Shown: positions 52,029 to 59,689, counted from the first letter of the stretch. The stretch is DNA of 64,000 nucleotides from Ulvibacterium sp. (GCF_028285715.1 NZ_JANQOO010000005.1:37315-101314), one strand, 5' to 3'. Numbers and translations are program-made. The notes: a model not told the origin generated them from the sequence alone.

Positions 52029-52442
52029 CTATTCCCTGGCCTTCCTTTCTTCATTGTAGAGGTCTTCATAAGCCGGTATCTTGTGAATATCAATGATTTT
52101 ACATTCTTCAAAATTTATTTTGGGGTAGGCCTTATTGGCCCATTCGCTCAATTTTTTTAGGGCTGGTAGTAGTCCGATGGATTTTTCGGTCAGGGAATAT
52201 TCCACCCTTGGCGGAATCTCCGCAAAGGATTCCCTAAAAAGCAATCCATCGTTCTCCAATTCCTTGAGCTGGTTGGTCAATACTTTCTTTGAAATTGTCG
52301 GGATCAAAGCATTTAACCGCCCAAATCGCAAAGAACCATTGGATAATAAGTAGATGATAATGGGCTTCCATTTGTTACCAATGATGTTCATGGTGTGGAC
52401 AAGTGTGCAGGCATTGGGATTTTCAATATACTTTCTCGCCAT
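52029..52442 (-). CDS. HxlR-family transcriptional regulator
   Basis: A 137-residue winged-helix regulator: ACTLVHTMNIIGNKWKPIIIYLLSNGSLRFGRLNALIPTISKKVLTNQLKELENDGLLFRESFAEIPPRVEYSLTEKSIGLLPALKKLSEWA. The N-terminal Cys (NPNACTL) is the conserved HxlR redox/electrophile-sensing cysteine in members such as HypR/YodB. It is divergent from the quinone-reductase-like gene at 52549, with a perfect inverted repeat between them, so autorepression and control of the plus-strand pair by an electrophile or disulfide stress is likely. Confidence 0.9.
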   Translation of the reverse strand: MARKYIENPNACTLVHTMNIIGNKWKPIIIYLLSNGSLRFGRLNALIPTISKKVLTNQLKELENDGLLFRESFAEIPPRVEYSLTEKSIGLLPALKKLSEWANKAYPKINFEECKIIDIHKIPAYEDLYNEERKARE

Positions 52443-52486
52443 TGGTTACTTTTCGGTTACCACTATTTTGTCCTTTATGGATATAA

Positions 52487-52507
52487 ATAGTTTCTATAAT
52501 AAACTAT
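52487..52507. promoter_or_regulatory. Inverted repeat, putative HxlR operator
   Basis: ATAGTTT-N7-AAACTAT, a perfect 7-bp inverted repeat with a 7-base spacer, in the divergent gap between the HxlR gene (start 52442) and the NAD(P)H oxidoreductase gene (start 52549). The size and A/T-richness suit a dimeric winged-helix repressor. A second smaller repeat, GTTTC-N5-GAAAC, lies at about 52513-52525. Confidence 0.5.
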
Positions 52508-52548
52508 AATTAGTTTCTTTGTGAAACAAATGTAATAAAAACTATGAA

Positions 52549-53130
52549 ATGAAGCATGTTTTTATAATCAATGGTCATCATAAATATCCATTTTCTGAGG
52601 GCAGATTAAATGCAAGCCTAGTGGAAAGGGCCGAACAATTTTTTAAGAATAAGGGTTTTGAAATCAGAAAAACGATTACCCAAGACGCTTATGATGTAGA
52701 CGAGGAGATTGGAAAATTCAAATGGGCGGACATCGTGTTTTTTCAAACGCCACTCAACTGGATGGGGGTTAGTTGGTCGTTTAAAAAATATATTGACGAA
52801 GTCTTTTCAATGGGAATGATGGGCGAAATGTCCGATGGTGATGGTAGAAGCAAAAATGCGCCAAAAAAGGGATATGGCCTGGGAGGGAAGTTGAAGGGGA
52901 AATATATGATGTCCATAACCGCTAATGCACCCAAGGAGGCCTTCAACGATCCGGAGGAATCTTTTTTTAATGGAATCAAGGAGGACGATCTGTTAAAACC
53001 GATGCATTTAAATTTCAAATGGTTTGGTTTTGAACCTATGCCTACGTTTATGGCGTATGATGTGATGAAAAATCCAGAAATAGAGAATGACTTTAAACGC
53101 TTTGACCAACATTTAATCCACAATTTTTAA
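52549..53130 (+). CDS. NAD(P)H-dependent oxidoreductase (MdaB-like quinone reductase)
   Basis: A 193-residue flavodoxin_2-fold protein. FIINGHHKYPFSEGRLNASLVERAEQFFKNKG is the FMN/FAD-phosphate loop, DIVFFQTPLNWMGVSWSFKKYIDEVFSMG is the second conserved block, and GKYMMSITANAPKEAF, then LNFKWFGFEPMPTFMAYDV, complete the MdaB pattern (modulator of drug activity B, NADPH quinone reductase). Cytoplasmic; reduces quinones in two-electron steps. It precedes the peroxiredoxin-like gene by 11 bases, so they are co-transcribed, with the HxlR regulator divergent. Confidence 0.85.
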   Translation: MKHVFIINGHHKYPFSEGRLNASLVERAEQFFKNKGFEIRKTITQDAYDVDEEIGKFKWADIVFFQTPLNWMGVSWSFKKYIDEVFSMGMMGEMSDGDGRSKNAPKKGYGLGGKLKGKYMMSITANAPKEAFNDPEESFFNGIKEDDLLKPMHLNFKWFGFEPMPTFMAYDVMKNPEIENDFKRFDQHLIHNF

Positions 53131-53141
53131 TACGATACAGA

Positions 53142-53660
53142 ATGAACAGACCTACACCAAAACGGACTGCGCCCGATTTAAGATTCCCGGTATTGGGAGG
53201 AAACGAATGGAGTTTAGGGGACCAAAGTCCGGATACTTTTACCTTGATCGTATTTTATCGTGGCCTACATTGCCCTATCTGTAAAAAGTACTTGCAACAA
53301 TTACAGAAACTCCTACCGGAATTTGACCAAAACGGTGTACAAGTGGTCGCAGTAAGTATGGACACGGAAAAAAGGGCACGCCTGTCCCGCCAAAAATGGG
53401 AAATTCCAAATCTATCCCTGGGGTATGGTTTAGAGGAAGCAACCGCGAGACAATGGGCGCTGTACCTAAGCGCGGGGGTAAAGGAAGGAGAACCGGATAT
53501 CTTTAGCGAGCCGGGTTTGTTTTTGATCGATAGCAAAAATCAAGTGTATTATTCGGCGATAAACTCCAATCCTTGGGGAAGACCATATTTGCCCTCTTTT
53601 GTAAAGGCGGTCGATTATATCATACAATCTGGATATCCTGCTCGCGGAGAACTACTTTAA
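53142..53660 (+). CDS. Peroxiredoxin-like (AhpC/TSA) protein
   Basis: A 172-residue thioredoxin-fold protein. The active-site segment is FYRGLHCPICKKYLQQL with Cys44 and Cys47 in a CPIC arrangement, in the place where peroxiredoxins have a T/S-x-x-C peroxidatic cysteine; it therefore belongs to the atypical AhpC/TSA group with CxxC. Preceding strands are APDLRFPVLGGNEWSLGDQSPDTFTLIVF. The C-terminal IDSKNQVYYSAINSNPWGRPY is typical. Likely reduces peroxides or acts as a disulfide oxidoreductase in stress defence. Second gene of the operon with the MdaB-like gene. Confidence 0.85.
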   Translation: MNRPTPKRTAPDLRFPVLGGNEWSLGDQSPDTFTLIVFYRGLHCPICKKYLQQLQKLLPEFDQNGVQVVAVSMDTEKRARLSRQKWEIPNLSLGYGLEEATARQWALYLSAGVKEGEPDIFSEPGLFLIDSKNQVYYSAINSNPWGRPYLPSFVKAVDYIIQSGYPARGELL

Positions 53661-53760
53661 CAGAAGTTTGGACTAGTATATGGTTGTCTATTTCGTTCTT
53701 CTAAGAGGACGGCAAAAGCTATAACAAAGAAGAATTAACCATTTATGGCCCAAGAACATT

Positions 53761-54432
53761 TTAACCCTCCTTCTTTAAAGTTTTGATATCGGCGATCAAT
53801 TGGGCTATGGCCGTCATGTTCAATCCATTATAAATGCCGCGGATATGTCTGTTTTTATCCACAAGGATAAAGTTTTCCGTATGCAAGAAATCGTTCTCTC
53901 CCTTGGGTACTCCCAGATCTTCCTCTACAAAATACGCATAGCGGCCCAAATCATAGATGATGTTGCGTTCCCCGGTCACCAAATGCCATTTATTGGGTAT
54001 AACCCCCTTGGCATCCGCATAGGTCCTTAAAATGGGCACGGAATCGTACTCCGGTGTAACGGAATGGGACAGTAACAAAACGCTTTTATCCTCTTTAAAT
54101 GCCTCTTGTACCAGGGCCATGTTCGCGGTCATCTTGGGACAGATACCAGGGCAGGAGGTAAAAAAGAAGTCCGCTACATAGATTTTGCCGGTAAAGGTCT
54201 TTTGGGTAACGGTATCCCCCAATTGGTTTATCAGTTGAAAAGGGGCTATCTGATGCAAGCCAAAAATAGAATCACTATTTTGGGCCAACCATTGGGGCGT
54301 AAATGAGGTATCAGTATAATAAGGTAAGGTCGCTACCCGGCTTACTACCTCCTTCTTGGTTTTGGTACGGCATCCTAATGTTGCAAGAATGAGTACCAAC
54401 AACAAAACCAGTTTATCTTTGAATCGTTTCAT
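53761..54432 (-). CDS. SCO family copper-binding lipoprotein
   Basis: A 223-residue SCO1/SenC-like protein. Lipobox Cys21 (LATLGC) anchors it; the thioredoxin fold contains FFFTSCPGICPKMTAN with Cys94 and Cys98 (CxxxC) and DFLHTENFILVDK with the third copper ligand His near residue 183. This is the complete Cu-binding set, used for copper delivery to cytochrome oxidase or for thiol redox in the periplasm. Its start overlaps the YwqK-like gene stop by 20 bases, so it is the last gene of the EF-hand/YHYH/YwqK/SCO operon. Confidence 0.9.
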   Translation of the reverse strand: MKRFKDKLVLLLVLILATLGCRTKTKKEVVSRVATLPYYTDTSFTPQWLAQNSDSIFGLHQIAPFQLINQLGDTVTQKTFTGKIYVADFFFTSCPGICPKMTANMALVQEAFKEDKSVLLLSHSVTPEYDSVPILRTYADAKGVIPNKWHLVTGERNIIYDLGRYAYFVEEDLGVPKGENDFLHTENFILVDKNRHIRGIYNGLNMTAIAQLIADIKTLKKEG

Positions 54433-54994
54433 CCTTTAGTTGATAACATAGATTTGATCGTCTAAGGCCAAAAACACGTCCGTTCTTGGCCTCATAATTG
54501 GCATACAATTTTCCGGTCCTCAACCAAGCCTGCTGTAAGCCTTTTTCTTGACCCCGGTAATACTGCATCAATCGGGCAATTTGTCCATTCGGATACCATT
54601 TTTTCTGCTCTCCATGGCGCTGGCGGTGCACATAACGGGATTCAGAGCTCAACACTCCATTGGGCCACCATGTGTGGGCCAACCCTTCCAAACGATTTTC
54701 CACATAATTCCTTTTACATGCCAGTATACCGTTGGCGTACCATTTAAGGGCAATACCTTGCTTTTTCCCATTATGGAAGCCGATTTTTTCAGCTAGCGCA
54801 CCATTGGGGTGACAGGTGAGGGCAAATCCGTTAAAGGGATGGCCCTGATACAACCATTGCCCCGTATTGGGATATAAGCGTAGTTCACTTTTGTGTACCT
54901 CGGTTACGGGAATTTGGACGACCTCCTCATTAGGATTCCCCGAGAAGAAAATAAAAAGCAGCACGGCCCAGCCAAAAACCTTAATTGATGGCAT
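54413..54994 (-). CDS. Exported YwqK-type MORN-repeat protein
   Basis: A 193-residue protein from the ATG at 54994 (MPSIKVFGWAVLLFIFFSG), with a signal peptide or anchor. The mature part has about five MORN_2-like repeats of the type G-x-x-x-WYPNG-x-L: NGALAEKIGFHNGKKQG, KWYANGILACKRNYVENRLEG, HTWWPNGVLSSESRYVHRQRHG, KKWYPNGQIARLMQYYRGQEKG. They form a beta-hairpin ladder. The YwqK name comes from a putative toxin-antitoxin association, but the repeat alone does not show this. Its start lies upstream of the stop of the YHYH gene (14-base overlap), and its stop overlaps the SCO start, so all are translationally coupled. Confidence 0.8.
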   Translation of the reverse strand: MPSIKVFGWAVLLFIFFSGNPNEEVVQIPVTEVHKSELRLYPNTGQWLYQGHPFNGFALTCHPNGALAEKIGFHNGKKQGIALKWYANGILACKRNYVENRLEGLAHTWWPNGVLSSESRYVHRQRHGEQKKWYPNGQIARLMQYYRGQEKGLQQAWLRTGKLYANYEAKNGRVFGLRRSNLCYQLKDETIQR

Positions 54995-55757
54995 ACGGCG
55001 TTCCTTGATAATCCCCTGGGAAAATAATATAGTAGGCATTCAAATAAAGCTCGTTTTCAATATGATAATGGTAAAAGGCCTCATCCGAATGCTGCGTAGT
55101 TGAGATATGACCGCCCGAGGCATCCAAATCTGTAGGATAGTCCCCTGTGGAATGGCATTTTCTTCCATAAATAAAGAAACCATCGGCCATAATACCGATT
55201 AGCGCATCATCATCCTCGGACCAGGCGGTGGGCTCCAGATGATAGTGGTATACCGAAGGACCAATATGGCCGCCGGTATAGTCCAAACTGGCCGCGGCCC
55301 CGTCCAACGGACCGTTCCCTTCCTGGTCGTTAAAAATGGCTGCGCCGCTTACGGCAATACCAATGGCCCCTAGATTGGTAGAGGTACTACGTGCCGCCAA
55401 CTCCGGATTCGCCGGTACCGTTAAGGTGGCCGAACCATCAAAATTGGGGATAATGCTCGGGGTAAGCGCTACGCCCGGTTCCTCTTGGTAAAGAGGGTGG
55501 CCTTCCCCCCAGTATACCGTACTATGGTTGGGAAAGCCCGTGGTTTCAATGACTACATTGGAACCGTCCAAATAGATATCCGTCTCATCTTCATCGAATT
55601 CGGCGAATGCCGCACTCAGGGTTACTTCTCCGGTAAAATCATTATCATCCGTCAAGTCTATGCTTTCATCGTCTGTAATCGCATCGTTGTCCGAGCTACA
55701 GGCTAGAAAGACAATGAACAACAATGCCGCGCCTAATACAAAGGGATTTCTTTTCAT
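54981..55757 (-). CDS. YHYH domain lipoprotein
   Basis: A 258-residue lipoprotein from the ATG at 55757 (MKRNPFVLGAALLFIVFLAC, lipobox Cys20). The YHYH domain includes VYHYHLEPTAWSEDDDALIGIMADGFFIYGRK near residue 160 to 190 and FYHYHIENELYLNAYYIIFPGDYQGTPYAIN at the end; the two YHYH motifs could be metal-binding. An acidic stretch (SSDNDAITDDESIDLTDDND) precedes it. Family members of unknown function occur beside copper and cytochrome genes in Bacteroidota; copper or calcium binding is plausible here because SCO and EF-hand genes are adjacent, but unproven. Confidence 0.8.
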   Translation of the reverse strand: MKRNPFVLGAALLFIVFLACSSDNDAITDDESIDLTDDNDFTGEVTLSAAFAEFDEDETDIYLDGSNVVIETTGFPNHSTVYWGEGHPLYQEEPGVALTPSIIPNFDGSATLTVPANPELAARSTSTNLGAIGIAVSGAAIFNDQEGNGPLDGAAASLDYTGGHIGPSVYHYHLEPTAWSEDDDALIGIMADGFFIYGRKCHSTGDYPTDLDASGGHISTTQHSDEAFYHYHIENELYLNAYYIIFPGDYQGTPYAIN

Positions 55758-55773
55758 GATCTGTTTTTTAGTA

Positions 55774-56073
55774 TTATTCTCCTTGTGGTGGTCCGTTTCT
55801 TTCCGGTCTAGGGGCTTTTTCCAGTTCTTCCCGGGAGAGGTAGCCATCCTCATTGGCATCTATTTTGGCAAAATCTCTTTTTAAAGGCCCTTTTACCTCT
55901 TTTGTGGAAAGCTTGCCGTCCTCATTGGCATCCAGATCTTTGAAAACCTGATCTATTGAAGGTCGGGCCCTATTTTCGCGCCGGCCATCCGTGGACTGGG
56001 CCACAACAACATGCGAACTTAAAAGTCCCACGGCCATCAGTACCGTTCCTAGTGTCACATTTTTACGATTCAT
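55774..56073 (-). CDS. EF-hand protein, exported
   Basis: A 99-residue protein from the ATG at 56073, with signal peptide MNRKNVTLGTVLMAVGLLSSHVVVAQ. Two canonical EF-hand loops are present: DLDANEDGKLSTKE and KIDANEDGYLSREE, each with Asp-x-Asn-x-Asp and Glu at position 12, so it should bind two calcium ions in the periplasm. The C-terminus is Pro/Arg-rich. First gene of the operon; only 16 bases from the YHYH gene, and divergent from the ECF sigma gene (75-base gap), whose product is a likely regulator. Confidence 0.9.
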   Translation of the reverse strand: MNRKNVTLGTVLMAVGLLSSHVVVAQSTDGRRENRARPSIDQVFKDLDANEDGKLSTKEVKGPLKRDFAKIDANEDGYLSREELEKAPRPERNGPPQGE

Positions 56074-56148
56074 ATCATTTCTATTTAATTGTTTTAGGTT
56101 TAGATGAGGAATCCCAAAAAAACTTGCGCTAGGATGCATTATTTTTAA

Positions 56149-56772
56149 ATGCCGTTACTTTGTAGGCACACCAACGCACCCATTTTACTTTTGGACAAGA
56201 GTCAATTTCTATCGGAGTTAAAAGCGCAAAGGCAATCGGCCTACGCCCAACTTTTGGACCTTTATCAAAAGAAGGTTTTTAACACCTGTCTTTCTTTTGT
56301 ACCCAATGTGGAGGATGCCGAGGATATTGCCCAGGAAGTATTTGTGGAGATTTACAATTCCATTGGAACGTTTAAAGGGAATGCTATGCTCTCTACCTGG
56401 ATTTACAGGATTTCGGTCAATAAAAGTTTGGAGTTTATCCGTAGGAAAAATACCCAAAAAAGATTTGGCTTTATGCAATCACTTACCGGAAATACGGTAC
56501 TTCTGGACAAATCGCGGTATTTTACGGAGTTCAACCACCCCGGGGTACAGCTGGAGGAAAAGGAAAAGAAGGAAATCCTGTTCCGGGCCATAGATCGATT
56601 GCCCGAGGCCCAAAGAATAGTGTTTACCTTGCACAATATAGACGGATTAAGCTATAAGGAGGTCGGTGCCATTTCGCAAAAGAGTATCTCCTCCGTGGAG
56701 TCCCTACTGTTTCGGGCGAAAAGGAATCTAAGAAAAATTTTAACGACATATTATAAAAAAGAGGATCGGTAA
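56149..56772 (+). CDS. ECF RNA polymerase sigma factor
   Basis: A 207-residue ECF sigma factor. Region 2: LKAQRQSAYAQLLDLYQKKVFNTCLSFVPNVEDAEDIAQEVFVEIYNSIGTFKGNAMLSTWIYRISVNKSLEFIRRKN. Region 4: AIDRLPEAQRIVFTLHNIDGLSYKEVGAISQKSISSVESLLFRAKRNLRKIL. There is a Bacteroidota-type promoter-like TTACTTTG at the start region, so the true start could be a later TTG (codon 15). It is followed by the one-TM protein and the Spy/CnrX-like protein, as in sigma/anti-sigma/sensor operons, and divergent from the EF-hand operon. Confidence 0.9.
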   Translation: MPLLCRHTNAPILLLDKSQFLSELKAQRQSAYAQLLDLYQKKVFNTCLSFVPNVEDAEDIAQEVFVEIYNSIGTFKGNAMLSTWIYRISVNKSLEFIRRKNTQKRFGFMQSLTGNTVLLDKSRYFTEFNHPGVQLEEKEKKEILFRAIDRLPEAQRIVFTLHNIDGLSYKEVGAISQKSISSVESLLFRAKRNLRKILTTYYKKEDR

Positions 56773-56821
56773 CGCAAGTTTTGTTGCAGATCGGCATCTA
56801 AATCCAAGAATACCAATAACC

Positions 56822-57139
56822 ATGAATATGAAAAAGAATACCTCTGAACGCATTGATGAGCTTATTGACTCGGCCCCGGACATTGAGACGGTAAATACGC
56901 CGCCCTTTTTTAAGGATAAGGTGCTCCAAAGACTTTCCCAGCCCAGGGACTCCCAACCGCAGTTAGGCTGGCTCCCCTGGTTTACACCGAAATATCAGAT
57001 GGCGGCCCTGTTCCTTTTTGTCCTTTTGAACGCGCTCGTGCTCTATACCTATAGCGATTCCAACCGGGAAGAAGAAATCCAGACCTTTGCCGAGGCTTAT
57101 GGCCTGTCATCTGCTCAGGAAGAAACCCTTTTAAATTGA
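56822..57139 (+). CDS. One-TM protein, putative anti-sigma factor
   Basis: A 105-residue protein with an N-terminal cytoplasmic part (ERIDELIDSAPDIETVNTPPFFKDKVLQRLSQPRD), a transmembrane helix (YQMAALFLFVLLNALVLYTY, about residues 58 to 77) and a short periplasmic tail (EEIQTFAEAYGLSSAQEETLLN). It lacks a zinc-binding HxxxCxxC motif, but its size, topology and place between sigma and sensor genes match CnrY-type anti-sigma factors. Its stop overlaps the upstream part of the next gene's leader. Confidence 0.6.
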   Translation: MNMKKNTSERIDELIDSAPDIETVNTPPFFKDKVLQRLSQPRDSQPQLGWLPWFTPKYQMAALFLFVLLNALVLYTYSDSNREEEIQTFAEAYGLSSAQEETLLN

Positions 57140-57144
57140 CCGTT

Positions 57145-57609
57145 ATGAAGAAAAATCTACTCCTTAGCCTCTTGATGATTTTCTTGATGGTCATGAACGG
57201 GGTACTGTTGTATATGACCGTAAAGGAACCGGACGGAAAACCGGGACCACCACGGGATTTTATTTTCAAGGAATTGAATTTTACCGCAGCACAGCGGATG
57301 GAATTTCAGGAGATCAATGCGGAGCACCATCGTAAAATGCGGGCCCTTGATGACCGTACCCGGAAATTGAAGGAATTGCTTTTTTCCAATTTGGGTTCGG
57401 AGGGTTTTTCAGATCAGGAGTTGGACTCCATAACGTCCAGTATCGGCAATTTGAGCCAGGAAAGGGAAAAGGAAATCTTTTCCTTTTTCAACACCCTGGA
57501 GCGGATGTGCGATGCCGAACAAAAAAGAAAGCTCAAACGTATCGTTCGTGGAGCGCTAAGAAGGCCTGGTCCCGGGGGCGGACCACCGCCACCGCCACCG
57601 CATCGGTAA
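57145..57609 (+). CDS. Spy/CnrX-like periplasmic heavy-metal-sensor protein
   Basis: A 154-residue protein from the ATG at 57145 (MKKNLLLSLLMIFLMVMNGVLLYM); a TTG at 57136 overlapping the upstream stop is possible. An N-terminal membrane anchor is followed by all-helical sequence: KELNFTAAQRMEFQEINAEHHRKMRALDDRTRKLKELLF and DQELDSITSSIGNLSQEREKEIFSFFNTLERMCDAEQKRKLKRIV, the LTxxQ-like pattern of Spy, CpxP and CnrX (NFTAAQ). The tail is Pro-rich with a final His (PPPPPPHR). Probably senses metal or envelope stress and releases the sigma factor, by analogy with CnrYXH. Confidence 0.7.
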   Translation: MKKNLLLSLLMIFLMVMNGVLLYMTVKEPDGKPGPPRDFIFKELNFTAAQRMEFQEINAEHHRKMRALDDRTRKLKELLFSNLGSEGFSDQELDSITSSIGNLSQEREKEIFSFFNTLERMCDAEQKRKLKRIVRGALRRPGPGGGPPPPPPHR

Positions 57610-57674
57610 AAAAGGTGTACGTACTATCCCTGCTTGGATGCCAAGCATATGTAAAACGTATTCCTTGTACCCTA

Positions 57675-58364
57675 TTAGCCGCTTTTGTTGAAGAGGTCAA
57701 TTAGAATGCCAATGAGCACCAAGAGGAATGAGCCCGTCATGGTACCAAAAAAATAGGAAAGCAACCCTTTGAAATAACTCAGGATTTTGTTTTTATTGAA
57801 AAAGCTTCCAATGGCCCAAACCGAATAGGACATGGCCATAAGATAAGTAAGACCGTAACTTTCAAAACCCGTGATACTTTCTACAATTCCGAAGAAAGTG
57901 AAGATCAAGTTTCCGATACCAATGATGAAAAAGACCAAAATGAATATTTCGTAAATATTATATTTTGATTTTAGAAAAAACAACCGCGTCCAAAATCCAA
58001 TAAAAAACCCCAATGTGATATTAAAGATCCCAAAATTCTCCTCCACCCATTGAAACGTTTTCGTCACTCCGGCGCTATCCGTATTTTGGGGTGCCGCACC
58101 CGTATTGAAGTCCAGGATTTTTTGCAGTATTATAAAGACCAATGAACTGAAAATCACAAAAATAATAGGCTTTACCAACCTTTTTCGGTCATATAGGATG
58201 AATTCCCGTACAGTATTCCCGGGTCTTAGCAACAATTCCTTTATGGTGTATAAGATACCCTTGTCAAAGTTTAAAACGCTACTAATTTCTCTCCAGATGT
58301 ACGTTCCGTCAATTCGCTCCAAGGTTTTGGGATTTTCGGGCGCCTCCAATTCTTTATTGTTCAT
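57675..58364 (-). CDS. DUF3667 membrane protein
   Basis: A 229-residue protein with a DUF3667-type N-terminal segment: RIDGTYIWREISSVLNFDKGILYTIKELLLRPGNTVREFILYDRKRLVKPIIFVIFSSLVFIIL. Around five transmembrane helices follow (FGIFNITLGFFIGFWTRLFFL, YEIFILVFFIIGIGNLIFTFF, YLMAMSYSVWAIGSFF, GLLSYFFGTMTGSFLLVLIGILIDLF). The conserved DKG and RPG motifs are intact. Function unknown. It is convergent with the sensor gene. Upstream lies a degenerate attC-like repeat, and the start is 22 bases from its left box. Confidence 0.8.
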   Translation of the reverse strand: MNNKELEAPENPKTLERIDGTYIWREISSVLNFDKGILYTIKELLLRPGNTVREFILYDRKRLVKPIIFVIFSSLVFIILQKILDFNTGAAPQNTDSAGVTKTFQWVEENFGIFNITLGFFIGFWTRLFFLKSKYNIYEIFILVFFIIGIGNLIFTFFGIVESITGFESYGLTYLMAMSYSVWAIGSFFNKNKILSYFKGLLSYFFGTMTGSFLLVLIGILIDLFNKSG

Positions 58365-58386
58365 TTTTCATCCTTTCGTAAATTAT

Positions 58387-58586
58387 AGCTAACCCTTTCA
58401 GTTATGATTTGTTAGCGCTGTTCACTTTTCTAGGAATAGTATTACCTTCTACGAATCACCAACCAGAGCAGAGGCAGGCACTTTTCCAGAAAACCCCAAG
58501 TTAGCAAATAAACCAGGATTTCCTCATCCGATTCGAAACGTTTGGGAACCTGGTATGTGATACGATATTGATTTTGTTAAAGAAAA
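58387..58586 (-). repeat. Degenerate attC-like repeat (site N)
   Basis: The left half AGCTAACCCTTTCAGTTATGATTTG matches the left consensus AGCTAACGGTCTCAGCTATGATTTG with four changes. A possible right box, GATTTTGTTAAAG near 58573-58585, lies about 30 bases after the stop of the 58615 gene. The central part has CCCCAAGTTAGCAAATAAACC. Probably a relic site of the same family. Confidence 0.35.
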
Positions 58587-58614
58587 GATTTCCTTAAATA
58601 CACAAGAGAGGGGT

Positions 58615-58989
58615 TTATTCCTTATCGGAAATCATACAGGCCCTCCAGCGATTGTTTTGTAAGGAGATGATAAGATAGCCAAAATCATCGGATTCGCAGG
58701 AGCCCCTATTTTTGCCTCCCGAACTAAAAAGCGTTGTAATGTTTCCGGATGCATCCCGGGAATAGTCGATGGTTATGGCCTTGTCCAGATGGTGCAAAAT
58801 AGCGATTCGGGATTGTAACTCCTTTTCATTCATGTCCTTGTCTATACGAATCAGCATATCGGACTCGGATTCCACCATAGCTTGGAACATCTTGATCTCT
58901 GGAATTTTTGTACTATTGCCTTGCCCAAAACTAGGCCGGAAACCGATCAATAGGATAACCGCAATAGAAATCTTTGTGAGGTGTTGCAT
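58615..58989 (-). CDS. Small exported protein resembling a BlaR1/M56-type C-terminal domain
   Basis: A 124-residue exported protein from the ATG at 58989 (MQHLTKISIAVILLIGFRPSFGQ); upstream residues are rejected because they run through a hairpin. The mature part PEIKMFQAMVESESDMLIRIDKDMNEKELQSRIAILHHLDKAITIDYSRDASGNITTLFSS resembles the C-terminal DxxxTDxELExxxxxLxxxxxVxIxFSxIxRNxxGEI segments of Bacteroidota M56-type proteins. It would be an isolated copy of that domain, role unknown. Cys in GSCESDDFGYLIISLQNNRWRACM may form a disulfide. Confidence 0.5.
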   Translation of the reverse strand: MQHLTKISIAVILLIGFRPSFGQGNSTKIPEIKMFQAMVESESDMLIRIDKDMNEKELQSRIAILHHLDKAITIDYSRDASGNITTLFSSGGKNRGSCESDDFGYLIISLQNNRWRACMISDKE

Positions 58990-59081
58990 TACTTTGAATT
59001 TTAATCGGTTTATAACAATTCCTGCGTTTATTTGCGGGCAACGTGAAAACAGGTAGTATTGCTCCCTATGAAATCTAGCTT

Positions 59082-59097
59082 CCCGATAACTATCGGG
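59082..59097. repeat. CCCGATAACTATCGGG hairpin
   Basis: A 7-bp stem (CCCGATA/TATCGGG) with a two-base loop. The variant CCCGATAGCTATCGGG is a familiar intergenic palindrome in flavobacterial genomes, often in terminators. Whether it recurs genome-wide cannot be judged here; only one copy is in the window. Confidence 0.4.
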
Positions 59098-59250
59098 CAA
59101 TGATTTTTAATTTTGAGATTGCTGAATTACAGCTACTTGACACCAATAGGTTGGGTAGGTTATAAAACTAGTTGACCCACTTTCTTTCTTTTAAGCACAG
59201 TAGCGAACAATACCCTTATAATTTTAAAAAGTAATCTGTGTACAATATAC

Positions 59251-59280
59251 AAAAACGGTCCAGGATATTCCCGAACCGCC
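59251..59280 (-). terminator. Rho-independent terminator of the DUF4242 gene
   Basis: On the minus strand CGGTTCGGGA pairs imperfectly with TCCTGGACCG around a short ATA loop and is followed by five T residues, 35 bases after the stop at 59315. Confidence 0.65.
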
Positions 59281-59314
59281 ATTGCTTTACTACTCTAATT
59301 GGCAATAGTTTCAA

Positions 59315-59689
59315 CTATTGTCTTGCAGTCTCTGGGCTAATTGTAGTGGCGACTTCACTTATTGAGTTTGCAGGGAAATTTCCTTTTGTAGCGTGCTCTT
59401 CAATCAGGGCCTTATTTTCAGCTTTGTAAACACAATATACCTTGTCACCGGTAACATAGCTGTGTTGCCATTCAATTGTCGGTCCCATCTCGTCCAAGAC
59501 GGCACAGGATGCTTGAGAGATTCCTTTAAGTTGCTCTGCCGTTAAATCACCGGCACCTGGAATAACACGTTCAATTACATAAGTTTTCAGGGCGTCGTTG
59601 TTTTTGGTTGTAGGTTCATTTTCATTTTGTTGGGCATGTACGGAACAAAGGGTGAATAACAATAACGGTACTACTAGTAAAGACTTCAT
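59315..59689 (-). CDS. DUF4242 family exported protein
   Basis: A 124-residue secreted protein with signal peptide MKSLLVVPLLLFTLCSVHAQ. The DUF4242 domain is complete: LKTYVIERVIPGAGDLTAEQLKGISQASCAVLDEMGPTIEWQHSYVTGDKVYCVYKAENKALIEEHATKGNFPANSISEV. DUF4242 proteins are small ferredoxin-like proteins, annotated in some databases as nickel-binding. A secreted form implies periplasmic ligand binding. It ends at a terminator. The AraC gene upstream on the same strand (117-base gap) is a likely regulator. Confidence 0.9.
   Translation of the reverse strand: MKSLLVVPLLLFTLCSVHAQQNENEPTTKNNDALKTYVIERVIPGAGDLTAEQLKGISQASCAVLDEMGPTIEWQHSYVTGDKVYCVYKAENKALIEEHATKGNFPANSISEVATTISPETARQ

Larger units (their letters stand above)
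58990..59314. other. Non-coding gap with two hairpins
   Basis: 325 bases containing the palindrome at 59082-59097 and the terminator at 59251-59280. No ORF looks coding. Confidence 0.5.

Noticed and set aside
54413..54994. YwqK protein as an antitoxin of a toxin-antitoxin pair
   Set aside because: It is exported, made of MORN repeats and embedded in a metal-related operon, with no toxin gene adjacent.
58990..59100. N-terminal extension of the 58615-58989 protein
   Set aside because: It runs through the CCCGATAACTATCGGG hairpin and would hide an obvious signal peptide.
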